Below are positions 7,866-16,177 of a stretch of 34,838 nt of DNA, piece by piece. Every line of letters starts with the position of its first letter. Position 1 is the first letter of the stretch. The stretch lies in contig CAJUAP010000041.1 in NCBI GenBank assembly GCA_910584435.1, forward strand, positions 1 through 34,838, given 5' to 3'. The position numbers were made by a program, and so were the translations under genes. This stretch comes from an uncultured Acetatifactor sp. (lineage in GTDB: Bacteria; Bacillota; Clostridia; Lachnospirales; Lachnospiraceae). The notes beneath the pieces are model-generated. The model made no database searches. It had not been told where the DNA came from and worked only from the letters and a program-made list of their open reading frames with translations.

Positions 7866-8350
7866 AAAACGAAATGGAACTTATCTTTGATGCCGTTTCT
7901 GATAATGAAAGCTTTGCACGCGTGGCGGTGGCAGCATTTATCACCAATCTCAATCCCACCGTGGAGGAGATGGCGGATATCAAAACTGCCGTTTCGGAAG
8001 CGGTAACCAATTCCATTATACACGGCTATGAAAATTTATACGGTTATTGGGGAAAGGATGTTCACAAAAACAGTGAGATTCATCCCGGCAAGGTTCGGGT
8101 ACATTGTGTTCTGAACAAGGGAATTTTACATATTGAAGTGTCGGACAGGGGGAAAGGAATCGAAAATGTAGAACAGGCTATGGAGCCTTTGTTTACAACC
8201 AAACCTGAGCTGGATCGTTCAGGGATGGGATTTGCGTTTATGGAGGCATTTATGGATGATCTGGAGGTGGAAAGCGTTCCGGGGGAGGGAACCATAGTCC
8301 GCATGGTGAAAAAAATAGGAATCGACGGCTGGATTGATTGTGAGGAGTAA
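7862..8350 (+). CDS. spoIIAB: Anti-sigma-F factor, serine kinase
   Basis: SpoIIAB holds sigma-F inactive and phosphorylates SpoIIAA using a GHKL ATP-binding fold. The N-box is SEAVTNSIIHGYEN with E46 and N50. The G1 loop is DRGKGI (D95 region) and the G2 segment is RSGMGFAFMEAFMDDL. At 162 residues it is longer than the roughly 146 of Bacillus; the excess is mainly an insertion around YWGKDVHKNSEIHPG after the N-box, in the region where other members have a short loop. Its start overlaps spoIIAA by four bases and sigF follows after three bases, so the three are co-transcribed. Confidence 0.97.
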   Translation: MKNEMELIFDAVSDNESFARVAVAAFITNLNPTVEEMADIKTAVSEAVTNSIIHGYENLYGYWGKDVHKNSEIHPGKVRVHCVLNKGILHIEVSDRGKGIENVEQAMEPLFTTKPELDRSGMGFAFMEAFMDDLEVESVPGEGTIVRMVKKIGIDGWIDCEE

Positions 8351-8353
8351 TGT

Positions 8354-9118
8354 ATGGAAGAGATGTCAGTACTGATTGCCAGGTCACAGGCCGGAGAAAA
8401 GGATGCGAGAGAGGTACTGATAGAGAAAAATCTTGGGCTGGTACGCCATATTGTGAAGCGGTTTGCCGGCAGAGGATATGATTTGGAGGATTTGTTTCAG
8501 ATAGGCACCATAGGACTTATGAAGGCCATAGATAAGTTTGATTTGAAGCTGGGGCTGCAGTTTTCCACCTATGCGGTGCCCATGATTACCGGAGAGATTA
8601 AGAGATTTCTGCGGGATGACGGTCTTGTAAAAGTGTCAAGAACCATTAAGGAAAACGGAATGAAAGTAAAGCTTGCCAGGCAGCGTCTTCAGGCAGTACA
8701 GTCCAGGGAGCCTGCACTGCAGGAAATTGCAGAGGAAGCAGGACTGTCTGTGGAAGATGTGGTGCTGGCTATGGAAGCATCCATTGAGGTGGAGTCCATA
8801 TATGCTGCCGTTTATCAGGATGACGGCAGTGAAGTATATCTGGTGGATAAAGTAGTCAGGGGAGGTTCCGGCTCTGTGGGCAGCAGTGCGGTGGGCGGAT
8901 GTGACAGAGACGATGCGGAGAAGGAGAGGCTGTTAAATCATATGCTGCTGAAACAGCTTCTGGACGGACTGGAACCTAAGGACAGGGAGCTGATTTATAT
9001 GAGATATTTTCAGAATAAGACACAGACGGAAATCGCGAATATCTTAGGCGTCAGCCAGGTACAGGTCAGCCGCATGGAGAAGAAGATTCTGCTCCGTCTG
9101 CGGGAAAAGGCCAGGTGA
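8354..9118 (+). CDS. sigF: RNA polymerase sporulation sigma factor F
   Basis: Sigma-F (SpoIIAC) directs the first forespore-specific transcription. The 254-residue protein has region 2 (NLGLVRHIVKRFAGRGYDLEDLFQIGTIGLMKAIDKFD), region 3 around VSRTIKENG, and region 4 with a helix-turn-helix (KTQTEIANILGVSQVQVSRMEKK). A Gly/Ser-rich linker (GGSGSVGSSAVGG) between regions 3 and 4 appears longer than in Bacillus. The GAGGAG at the end of spoIIAB provides the ribosome binding site. Region alone could fit sigma-F or sigma-G; the upstream spoIIAA-spoIIAB pair settles it as sigma-F. Confidence 0.96.
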   Translation: MEEMSVLIARSQAGEKDAREVLIEKNLGLVRHIVKRFAGRGYDLEDLFQIGTIGLMKAIDKFDLKLGLQFSTYAVPMITGEIKRFLRDDGLVKVSRTIKENGMKVKLARQRLQAVQSREPALQEIAEEAGLSVEDVVLAMEASIEVESIYAAVYQDDGSEVYLVDKVVRGGSGSVGSSAVGGCDRDDAEKERLLNHMLLKQLLDGLEPKDRELIYMRYFQNKTQTEIANILGVSQVQVSRMEKKILLRLREKAR

Positions 9119-9263
9119 GCATGAATGCCGGACAATGGTTTCCAGATAATGCCGAATAACTTAACTTTTTATAAAAAAGAAAAATTCTTCTTCCCTTCTA
9201 AAGTAAATTCGTTTACTATAAAATAGTAATGAGTTGTTTTTAATATACAATAGAGGAGATTTT

Positions 9264-10562
9264 ATGAAGGATAGTACAGGAGATTTTTTCAAGCAGGAAG
9301 ATGTGACGGAACAGAGACGTGCAAGGCACCGGAGAAGAGAGAGAAGAAGGGCGGTTCTGGTTATGCTGGGGAGCCTGGTGGTTATGGTGGCCGTGCTGTA
9401 TGCCACCGTTACAGTCTGTGTATGGATGGACAGGAAAATGCAGACAAACGCCAACGGGGTAGGCGGTCCGGCGGCCAGTGGGGTCAATGCCCCGGAGGAC
9501 GGTGAGGGATCTGTGCCGGGCGGATCGGATGGTTCCGGGGAATCTGTGCCGGGCAGTTCGGATGGCACCGGGGGCGTGGATGAGAACAAAGGATCGTTGA
9601 CCGAAACGGACGGCAGCACTGCAGAAAATAACGGGGATGTGGTTGATGCAATGAACAATGCAAAGGTTTATTCCCAGGTGGAACTGGAAAATCAGGTGAC
9701 AAGCGCCAGGGAGCAGGCTGTGGAAGCTGTGCTGGGAAGTATCAGAACCGGACTGAGCGACGGAGACACCGTTTTGGATACGCTGCGGCCGTTGTATCCT
9801 GATGAGATCGTTGTATACAGCAACAGAAAGTATCATTTTGTTCCCATTAACCGTCAGCTGAAGCTGAACCAGTGGCAGCAGGAATCGCTTGAAATTCTGG
9901 AGTCCGGTGAATACCGCTACTTACAGGACGGGGAAGTGATTTCCCACAAGGGAATTGATGTGTCCAGGCATCAGGGAAAGATTGACTGGCAGCTGGTGGC
10001 GCAGGATGGTGTGGAATTTGCTTTTATCAGAGTGGGATACCGGGGATATGGCAGCAACGGTACCCTGGTGGAGGATGATCAATTTGAAGCCAATATCAAA
10101 GGGGCAATAGATGCCGGTATCAAAGTAGGCGTATATTTTTACAGCCAGGCCATTACGGAAGAAGAGGTGCGTGAAGAGGCGGAGCTGGTGTTGAATAAGA
10201 TTGCGCCGTATCAGATTGACTGTCCTGTGGTATTTGATGTGGAAAAGGTAGCGGAAGCGGACGGCAGGATGAACGGGCTTTCCGTGGAAGAGAGAACCAG
10301 GCTGACGGACATTTTCTGTCAGGAAATTGCCAATGCGGGATACCGCCCCATGATTTACTATAATACGGAAATGGGAGCGCTGATGATAGGCATTGAGGCA
10401 TTGGAGGGATATGATAAATGGTTTGCGGCATACACCGACCAGTTTTATTATCCTTATGAATACAAGGTATGGCAGTATTCCCAGACAGGACGTGTCCAGG
10501 GGATTCAGGGAGATGTGGACTTAAATATCAGTTTTGAGCCGTTGTGGGAAGTAACGGAGTGA
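9264..10562 (+). CDS. Membrane-anchored GH25 lysozyme-type muramidase
   Basis: This enzyme should cleave the MurNAc-GlcNAc bond of peptidoglycan outside the membrane. From the ATG at 9264 (ribosome binding site GAGGAG) the 432-residue product has a basic N-terminus, one membrane segment at about 30-52, and a Gly/Ser/Pro/Glu linker to about 115. A helical stalk follows, then a GH25 domain from about 228 to the end. Family motifs are GIDVSRHQG (D232), FAFIRVGYRGYG, VGVYFYSQA and VVFDVEKV (D325, E327), the last carrying the acidic catalytic pair. An upstream in-frame ATG at 9234 lacks a ribosome binding site. The position next to sigF hints at a sporulation or division role, but that is not shown. 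The gap 9119-9263 holds a small AGTAAA-TTCG-TTTACT hairpin (9202-9217). Confidence 0.92.
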   Translation: MKDSTGDFFKQEDVTEQRRARHRRRERRRAVLVMLGSLVVMVAVLYATVTVCVWMDRKMQTNANGVGGPAASGVNAPEDGEGSVPGGSDGSGESVPGSSDGTGGVDENKGSLTETDGSTAENNGDVVDAMNNAKVYSQVELENQVTSAREQAVEAVLGSIRTGLSDGDTVLDTLRPLYPDEIVVYSNRKYHFVPINRQLKLNQWQQESLEILESGEYRYLQDGEVISHKGIDVSRHQGKIDWQLVAQDGVEFAFIRVGYRGYGSNGTLVEDDQFEANIKGAIDAGIKVGVYFYSQAITEEEVREEAELVLNKIAPYQIDCPVVFDVEKVAEADGRMNGLSVEERTRLTDIFCQEIANAGYRPMIYYNTEMGALMIGIEALEGYDKWFAAYTDQFYYPYEYKVWQYSQTGRVQGIQGDVDLNISFEPLWEVTE

Positions 10563-10567
10563 AAAAT

Positions 10568-11254
10568 TCAGTCATTTTGCGTATAGCGGCAGGAAGGGAA
10601 GCCTGCGCAGCCCCAGAATGCACCGAATTTTCCGTTCCTTTTGAGTAATACATTGCCGCATCTGGGGCAGGTGGGAAGCGCCTGGCCGGATGCGGTATTT
10701 TCTGCTGCCTGTTCCAGAAGTGTTCCCAGTTTCTCATAGCATAGCTGATTCATGACACAGTCGTTGAGCGCCCGGTGGGCGCCGGCGGCTGCAATGTGGA
10801 AATATGCCGCCAGATCCGTGAGGCGGTGGCGGTGCAGCTGAGGCAGACAGATTTTGGCCAGCGAAAGGGTGTCAACATAGTCATTTTTGATATTCTGTTC
10901 CATGGTTCTGCGTGCACCGTTTCGGAGAAAGTTGAGATCAAAACTATGTATATTGTGTCCTACCAAGATATCCTTTCCGATAAAAGCAAGGAAATCCGGC
11001 AGAGTCTGTCTCAGGGACGGCGCATTTTCAACCATTTGATCCGTGATGCCGTTGATTCTCGTGGCAGAGTATGGGATTGGCCTGCCGGGATTGACCAGAG
11101 CAGTAAATTTTTCGATAACGTTTCCGCCGCGCACTCTGAGGGCGGAAATCTCTATGATTTCGTCTGTTTCGGGATTTAAGCCAGTGGTTTCCAGGTCAAA
11201 TACCGTATAATCCTTTACATATTGGTTCAAACGTTTTCCGCCGGATGTGTTCAT
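10568..11254 (-). CDS. DEDDh 3'-5' exonuclease with C-terminal topoisomerase-type zinc finger
   Basis: This is a DnaQ/epsilon-like exonuclease that removes nucleotides from DNA 3' ends. The catalytic residues are visible as FDLETTG (D20, E22), HNIHSFDLNFL and HRALNDCV (H and D of ExoIII). An Arg-rich linker is followed by a four-cysteine finger CPRCG...CAGFPSCRY of the topoisomerase C4 type, which likely helps DNA binding. The start ATG has AAAGGAG upstream on the minus strand. The gene converges on the GH25 gene with only five bases between stops. Relatives with the same fusion exist in Clostridia as stand-alone exonucleases, so it need not be part of DNA polymerase III. Confidence 0.9.
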   Translation of the reverse strand: MNTSGGKRLNQYVKDYTVFDLETTGLNPETDEIIEISALRVRGGNVIEKFTALVNPGRPIPYSATRINGITDQMVENAPSLRQTLPDFLAFIGKDILVGHNIHSFDLNFLRNGARRTMEQNIKNDYVDTLSLAKICLPQLHRHRLTDLAAYFHIAAAGAHRALNDCVMNQLCYEKLGTLLEQAAENTASGQALPTCPRCGNVLLKRNGKFGAFWGCAGFPSCRYTQND

Positions 11255-11392
11255 AACAGGATGCTCCTTTTCTTCAGGTGTATTGGCTGTTTTTCTATTT
11301 CGAGTTGCATTATATCATAGTCTGCAGGAGAAGAAAAGAGAAATAAGAAAATCCAAGCCGGCGGAACGGTTTTCCTGTGCCCACAGCATGGA

Positions 11393-11422
11393 TTGACGCA
11401 GACAGGATAGGAATGATATAAT
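11393..11422 (+). promoter_or_regulatory. Promoter of the GH106-like gene
   Basis: TTGACG (11393-11398) and TATAAT (11417-11422) are separated by 18 bp. Transcription from about 11429 would give a leader of about 155 nt that includes the large hairpin at 11451-11541. This accounts for most of the 329-bp gap between the divergent genes. Confidence 0.75.
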
Positions 11423-11450
11423 GAAGTATTAAAAATGTTTTGCTGGATAG

Positions 11451-11568
11451 GTGAGGTTGTGAAAGCGCACGAGAGCAAATTTCATGAGATTACTTACGAA
11501 TGAAATTTGTCTCTCCTATGTGTGCGCTGAAAGAACCTCACACTTTAGTGCCGCCTGGCAGCGACTAA
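11451..11568 (+). promoter_or_regulatory. Long structured 5' leader (91-nt hairpin plus second stem)
   Basis: Between the promoter and the GH106-like gene, 11451-11541 forms a long interrupted stem. Outer arms are GTGAGGTT/AACCTCAC, then AGCGCAC/GTGCGCT, GAGAG/CTCTC and AAATTTCAT/ATGAAATTT around a loop of about 14 bases. A second hairpin, TTAGTGCC...GGCA...ACTAA (11545-11568), ends just before the AGGAG ribosome binding site. It matches no riboswitch class I recognise and has no T-run. Alternatives are an mRNA-stabilising leader or an inverted-repeat insertion. Confidence 0.6.
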
Positions 11569-11583
11569 GAATAGGAGAGAAAT

Positions 11584-14343
11584 ATGGAGCAGAGACTAAG
11601 AGAAGTGTTGGAGGGCAGAGAGGGTAATTATCTATTGCCGTTTTTCTGGCAGCATGGAGAAGAGGAAGGGCTGCTGAGGGAGGGGATGCAGAAGATAAGG
11701 GAGGCAGGAATCCGAGCAGTCTGTGTGGAATCAAGACCTCACCCGGACTTTGTGGGAGAAGGATGGTGGAGGGATATGGATATTATTCTGGAAGCCGCCG
11801 GAGAACTGGACATGCGTGTATGGGTGCTGGACGATGCACATTTTCCCAGCGGATATGCCAACGGCAAGGTGGGGGAGGATTCTCCTTATGGGAAGCTGCT
11901 TTTGGATTATTATCATATTGATGTGAGAGGCCCTATGAAGCATGGAGGGTTTATCATTGACTTGGAGGAAGGGGAGAGGCTGGCGGCAGTGACGGCAGGG
12001 CTGCGCAGAGCAGAGGGGGAAGAGAACCCGGAGGATGCAGAGACGGATGTGCGTGAATCGGGACAGAGGAAGAAAAAGAATGGGGCAAAGGCAGGGCTGT
12101 ATGAAGCGGAGCAGGGTGAAAAGCTGTGTCATATAAGGGATTTGAGCGCCTTTGTGGAGAAGGGGATATTGTATTGGGATGTGCCGGAAGGCGATTGGGT
12201 AGTGACAGTATTGAAGATTACCCGTAAGGGAAAAATGCGTTCCGGGTATATTAATACCTTGGACCGGGCGGCGGTGCGCTTTTTTATAGATACGGTGTAT
12301 GAACCCCATTATGCCCGTTATGGTGCGCTGTTTGGCGGAAGGTTTGCCGGGTTTTTCTCGGATGAGCCGGAAATCGGCAATGCGGTGGAACATTACAGGA
12401 TCGGGCATTCTCAGGCGCCCTTGCCCTGGTGCGGACAATTGGAGGAGCTTTTAAAGGAGCGGTGGAAGGAAGCGTATGGTATCCGGCTGACTTCGCTGTT
12501 CTGTGAAGCGGAGGGTATTTCTCCCAGAGCCAGGGTGGAATTCATGGATTTGGTTACAGAGCTGTATGGGGAGAATTTCTGCGGACAAATCGGTGACTGG
12601 TGCAGACAGCATGGCGTGGAATATATTGGACATGTGATTGAGGACAATGGCTGCCATGCCAGGCTGGGATTGGGAACGGGACATTATTTCCGTGCCCTTA
12701 TGGGGCAGGACATGGCAGGGATAGATGTGGTGCTGCAGCAGATCAGGCCGGGATATGGAGAAGGCCGTTTTCATGCTATAGGCGGAAAGGGAACCTATGA
12801 TGGTAGATTTTTCCACTATGGGCTGGCGGCTATGGGGGTGAGCCTGGCATATCTGGACCCTAAGAAACAGGGGCGTACCATGTGCGAATTGTATGGCGCC
12901 TACGGATGGGCGGAGGGGCTGAAGCTGATGAAATGGCTGGCGGATCATATGCTGGTCCGGGGGGTAAATTATTATGTGCCCCATGCGTTCACCATGAAAG
13001 ATTTTCCTGACAGGGATTGTCCGCCGCACTTCTATGCCAGAGGGAATAATCCTCAATACCCTTATTTCGGGTATTTGATGCATTATATGAACCGGGTCAG
13101 TCATTTGATACAGGGCGGAAGTCCTCTGTGGAAGGTCGGCATATTGTATAACGCCTGCGGGGAATGGGCCGGGGCATGGATGCCTTTTGAAGCGGCAGGG
13201 AAGCTTCTGGCACAGGCACAGATTCCCTATGCTGTAATTCCGGAGGACGGGCTGGAGAAAACTCTCCTGACAGCAGGCGGCGGTGCGGGAAATGATGTTA
13301 TAACGGCAGAGGTGCTGGTTATCCCGTTCTGTGAATATCTGCCGGAGCATGTGCTTGCCGTGTGTGGGAAAGCGGCGGAGGAAGGAGTCAGTATTATTTT
13401 CTTAGAGCAGCTGCCCATGGTTCTGGAAACAGGCAGATTCTATCAGGGGAAAGGTGTGGTGCTGCCGGAAGCAGATTTGGTGCCGTACCTGCGCAGGCTG
13501 GGGGTGGACGGAGTCCGCTGTACGCCCAGGGCGGAGGCGCTTCGGGTGTTTCCTTACGGACAGAAGGGAGGGAATTTCTATCTGTGCTTTAATGAATCTT
13601 TGGCGGAACCCATAGATACAATGCTTTCGCTTCCCGAAAAATACTGCCGGTTATGGAGGTATGATGCTTTTGACAATCTTCTGTCCCCGGTCAGTGGCGG
13701 GGCAGAGGAGGAAAACGGGAGACAGATACGGCTGCGGCTGGCGCCATATGAGGCATGTATTCTGTATGCGGAGAAAGCGGAGGAAGGATATGCATTTCAG
13801 GATGGGGGGATTGATATGTCCTGTTATGGCAATGAAATGCTGCCGGAGGAAGGCTGCAGACAGGCTTTGACAGCGGGGAGGGAAGCTGCATCCTGGCTGG
13901 AAGTGATTCCTGATAAGGGGTGGAAGCTGACGCTTCAGGAATGCGGAAATAATGCGGTGCCGCGTACTTTATCCTGGAATCTGCTTCAGGATGTGACTTC
14001 GCCGGAGAACTTACCTGATTTCAGCGGTGTTATGGAATATGAGACATTTTTTGACAGCCCTTGCGAAGGAGAAATGTGGGTGGAAATCGACTGCGGCGAA
14101 GTCGGCGAGTGTATGGAGGTATGGTTAAACGGTAATTCTATGGGAGTGCGCATTGCGCCGCCGTATAGGGTAAGGGGGAAAGGAAAGCTATTCAGAGAGG
14201 ATAATCTACTGCAGGTCAGGGTGGTGAACACATTGGTGCATCAGCAGAGGGATTATTTTTCGCGTTCGCTTCCCCTGGAACCCTCAGGATTGCTTGGACC
14301 GGTGAAGCTGCGCATAGTATCCGGAGCTTCTCAGGGGAAATAG
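11584..14343 (+). CDS. GH106-like glycoside hydrolase, putative alpha-L-rhamnosidase
   Basis: A 919-residue protein without signal peptide, therefore probably cytoplasmic. The N-terminal half looks like a TIM barrel: LPFFWQHG, AGIRAVCVESRPHPDF, LDMRVWVLDDAHFPSGYANG, then GFFSDEPEIG (D260, E261) and GHVIEDNG. MCELYGAYGW (E435) and HMLVRGVNYYVPHAF follow. The C-terminal end has a carbohydrate-binding-like beta sandwich (WVEIDCGEVGECMEVWLNG). The barrel start and WxxDDxxFPSG pattern resemble the GH106 rhamnosidase group as I recall it; no search was run. A diverged relative lies at 23538-25856. An insertion of charged residues (about 135-170, rich in Glu, Lys, Arg) is low complexity. Substrate is unproven. 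ATG 11584 has an AGGAG site. Confidence 0.65.
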   Translation: MEQRLREVLEGREGNYLLPFFWQHGEEEGLLREGMQKIREAGIRAVCVESRPHPDFVGEGWWRDMDIILEAAGELDMRVWVLDDAHFPSGYANGKVGEDSPYGKLLLDYYHIDVRGPMKHGGFIIDLEEGERLAAVTAGLRRAEGEENPEDAETDVRESGQRKKKNGAKAGLYEAEQGEKLCHIRDLSAFVEKGILYWDVPEGDWVVTVLKITRKGKMRSGYINTLDRAAVRFFIDTVYEPHYARYGALFGGRFAGFFSDEPEIGNAVEHYRIGHSQAPLPWCGQLEELLKERWKEAYGIRLTSLFCEAEGISPRARVEFMDLVTELYGENFCGQIGDWCRQHGVEYIGHVIEDNGCHARLGLGTGHYFRALMGQDMAGIDVVLQQIRPGYGEGRFHAIGGKGTYDGRFFHYGLAAMGVSLAYLDPKKQGRTMCELYGAYGWAEGLKLMKWLADHMLVRGVNYYVPHAFTMKDFPDRDCPPHFYARGNNPQYPYFGYLMHYMNRVSHLIQGGSPLWKVGILYNACGEWAGAWMPFEAAGKLLAQAQIPYAVIPEDGLEKTLLTAGGGAGNDVITAEVLVIPFCEYLPEHVLAVCGKAAEEGVSIIFLEQLPMVLETGRFYQGKGVVLPEADLVPYLRRLGVDGVRCTPRAEALRVFPYGQKGGNFYLCFNESLAEPIDTMLSLPEKYCRLWRYDAFDNLLSPVSGGAEEENGRQIRLRLAPYEACILYAEKAEEGYAFQDGGIDMSCYGNEMLPEEGCRQALTAGREAASWLEVIPDKGWKLTLQECGNNAVPRTLSWNLLQDVTSPENLPDFSGVMEYETFFDSPCEGEMWVEIDCGEVGECMEVWLNGNSMGVRIAPPYRVRGKGKLFREDNLLQVRVVNTLVHQQRDYFSRSLPLEPSGLLGPVKLRIVSGASQGK

Positions 14344-14347
14344 ATAT

Positions 14348-14382
14348 TGCGGATTGATATTGTCATACAATGTCAATCCGCA
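14348..14382. terminator. Strong hairpin between convergent genes
   Basis: TGCGGATTGA (14348-14357) pairs with TCAATCCGCA (14373-14382), and inner ATTGT/ACAAT closes a CAT loop. It lies just after the GH106-like stop and overlaps the last codons of the minus-strand gene. It could stop transcription from both sides, although no clean T-run follows on either strand. Confidence 0.55.
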
Positions 14383-14779
14383 GTTCTCCGCACAATGCAA
14401 TCCTTCCATGCAGCTGTTCTGGTATCTGCCTGTCAAATTCAATTATTACGGGAATATCATAATCTCTTAGATAGGCACTTATTCGAAAATTGTCAATAAC
14501 GTTTATCACATCAACCACAGCTTCTATGTGGGGAGAATTGGGAATATTCTGGCGGTATGATAAATTTTCATTGGAAACCCTGAAATCCATAACAAACTCA
14601 ATTTTCAGAGTTCCCTTTATCTGGTCACCAATCTTTATCTTTGTGCTTCTGCCCGTTTCAGAATATTCTTCATGCGCAATAAAACTCACAAAAAATTCTT
14701 TCGCCGAATCGGATATGATATGGGCAGTTCGCTCATATCCGTCAGCTCGAATATTTAGTACCGTAAACGATGTCGGCAT
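14363..14779 (-). CDS. Hypothetical protein of 138 residues
   Basis: The product (beginning MPTSFTVLNIRADGYERTA) has no signal peptide, membrane segment or cysteine pair and looks largely beta-strand. Alternating hydrophobic residues in KIKIGDQIKGTLKIEFVMDF and VVDVINVIDNF suggest a beta sandwich. I do not recognise a family. GAGGGG upstream of the minus-strand ATG can act as ribosome binding site. It converges on the GH106-like gene and is separated from the Nudix gene behind it by a terminator and a repeat copy, so it is probably transcribed alone. Confidence 0.6.
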   Translation of the reverse strand: MPTSFTVLNIRADGYERTAHIISDSAKEFFVSFIAHEEYSETGRSTKIKIGDQIKGTLKIEFVMDFRVSNENLSYRQNIPNSPHIEAVVDVINVIDNFRISAYLRDYDIPVIIEFDRQIPEQLHGRIALCGELRIDIV

Positions 14780-14880
14780 ATTTTTTCCCCTCGCTTTTAT
14801 GAATTACATATAGGATACTAAAATCAGCAGAGAATTTCAAAGCTGAAAGAAGGAATTTGATGAGCATAAAGTGATTGTTT

Positions 14881-14988
14881 GTAACAGTTCAGACAGCCTC
14901 TACCGCGAAGTCAAAATTGCGCTCCAAAGGCGGCGTGCCGCCTTGCAATTGTTGCGAGACTTGCGTGCGCCAAAACGCATTCTTTTCG
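14881..14988 (-). repeat. MITE-like repeat, partial copy B
   Basis: Read on the minus strand, this segment matches the right three quarters of the full element at 25871-26012: GCGTTTTGGCGCAYGCAAG, AAGTCTCGCAA, GAGCGCAATTTTGACTTCG and the terminal TGTCTGAACTGTTAC are shared. It ends at 14881 in the terminal repeat. The other terminus is missing. It carries an extra perfect hairpin, AAGGCGGC-GT-GCCGCCTT (14927-14944), absent from the full copy. Confidence 0.85.
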
Positions 14989-15009
14989 GCGGCTGGACAT
15001 GCAGTGTAT

Positions 15010-15054
15010 GAAAAAGGGAGATTCTCAGAGGTAAAGTGTATAATTTTCTCCCTT
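15010..15054 (-). terminator. Intrinsic terminator of the methyltransferase-HAD-Nudix operon
   Basis: On the minus strand AAGGGAGA pairs with TCTCCCTT (plus positions 15047-15054 and 15014-15021), followed by a short T-run. The upstream arm lies in the last codons of the Nudix gene. The loop is long (25 bases). Confidence 0.5.
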
Positions 15055-15480
15055 GTGCTTTTTGTATGCAATATCCGAATGGAGATAGTTCCCGGAGCCG
15101 CTTAGAATTTTTCCAAGCGCTGTTTTTGTCATTTCAGTGCAGTCGCTTCGAGATAAAGCTTGTGCTATATCACAGAAGAAAGCTTCACTGTTTTCATGCA
15201 TGTCGCTTGCAGGGATTCCGTCTACATAATCCATTTCCAATAGCATATACCAGGTTTTTCTGTCACAGCGGATACCTGACATGCATCTGACTTTGGCAGT
15301 AATACTTGTTTCTTCCAGGACTTCCCGCACAGCGGCTTCCTCCGGTAATTCATTTTCCTGGCAGAAGCCGCCTGGAATCAATAGTTTCCCCTTTGCACCG
15401 CCATATGTATGTCTTACAAGAAGTATTTCATTTTGCTTCCTTACAATACAGCCCACGGATAAGTGATAATTATCATTCAT
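15025..15480 (-). CDS. Nudix hydrolase
   Basis: Nudix enzymes cleave nucleoside diphosphates linked to another moiety. The Nudix box lies at residues 38-60: G38, E44, R52-E53, E56-E57, ending T-S-I, so the usual glycine near the end is replaced by S59. The metal-binding glutamates are intact. The ATG at 15480 is chosen because AGGAGG sits upstream on the minus strand; this gives 151 residues. A longer frame to 15546 would overlap the HAD gene and has no ribosome binding site. It is the last gene of a minus-strand group with the HAD hydrolase and methyltransferase. The substrate is unknown. Confidence 0.88.
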   Translation of the reverse strand: MNDNYHLSVGCIVRKQNEILLVRHTYGGAKGKLLIPGGFCQENELPEEAAVREVLEETSITAKVRCMSGIRCDRKTWYMLLEMDYVDGIPASDMHENSEAFFCDIAQALSRSDCTEMTKTALGKILSGSGNYLHSDIAYKKHKGENYTLYL

Positions 15481-15535
15481 TGCTGTGCTCCTCCTTTTAA
15501 AACAATAGAATCCACGCTTCGAGAGTCTTCTATTG

Positions 15536-16177
15536 TCATGAATCATGGATTTTCAGGAAATACTCTAATTCCTGAAAATTATTTACAATATTGCCGGAAT
15601 AGGCATCATTATCTCTCTGAAACAAAATGGTTTCCATTCCGGCCTTTTGTGCTGCCTTAAGGTTCTGAACGCTGTTATCAACTAAAATGCACTCATGGGG
15701 TTTGCAATTCAGATGATTGACTGCATGGGTAAAGATTCTGTTTTCAGGTTTCCGCATATGAACCGCCCCGCTGACAATGCATTCTTTAAAGTATTTTTGA
15801 AGTCCATGTAATTCAAACAGGTATCTGCTCCATTCTTTCACATCATTGGAAAGCAGGACAAAATCATATTGTTTGTAATTGTCTTCAGCAAAACGCAGAA
15901 ATTCTTCATCCAAGGTCAGATAATTCGTCAGATAATCCTCCATTGTCTCTGCCGGATTCGGGTATTCCAGCAGAGAGAGGAATTCATCAGAACTCAATTC
16001 GCCGTTTCCGGCTTTTGTAAAGAGCGCATCGTCCCGGAACGCCCTGGTAAGCCTGCTGTGTTCTGTTGTATCAAAATGTTCAAATGTATACGGAATAAAG
16101 TACCCCTTGCTTTCCTCAATGATGACCCCGTACATATCAAGCAGAAGGATTGGCTTTTTCAGCGCTTTTTTTTCCAT
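15536..16177 (-). CDS. HAD-family hydrolase with dehalogenase-like DxY motif
   Basis: A 213-residue HAD subfamily I protein with a helical cap (about residues 22-95). Motif I is LLLDMYGV: nucleophile D14 is present, but the usual second Asp is Y16, as in L-2-haloacid dehalogenases rather than most phosphatases. Motif II is LLSND, motif III lysine is in MRKPENRIF, and motif IV is ILVDNSVQN. The Tyr substitution may change the reaction, but phosphatase activity cannot be excluded. The start overlaps the end of the methyltransferase gene by 41 bp, so the two are probably translationally coupled. Confidence 0.85.
   Translation of the reverse strand: MEKKALKKPILLLDMYGVIIEESKGYFIPYTFEHFDTTEHSRLTRAFRDDALFTKAGNGELSSDEFLSLLEYPNPAETMEDYLTNYLTLDEEFLRFAEDNYKQYDFVLLSNDVKEWSRYLFELHGLQKYFKECIVSGAVHMRKPENRIFTHAVNHLNCKPHECILVDNSVQNLKAAQKAGMETILFQRDNDAYSGNIVNNFQELEYFLKIHDS

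Noticed and set aside
9202..9217. AGTAAA-TTCG-TTTACT hairpin as terminator of sigF
   Set aside because: Only six weak base pairs and no T-run. Noted only in the GH25 entry.
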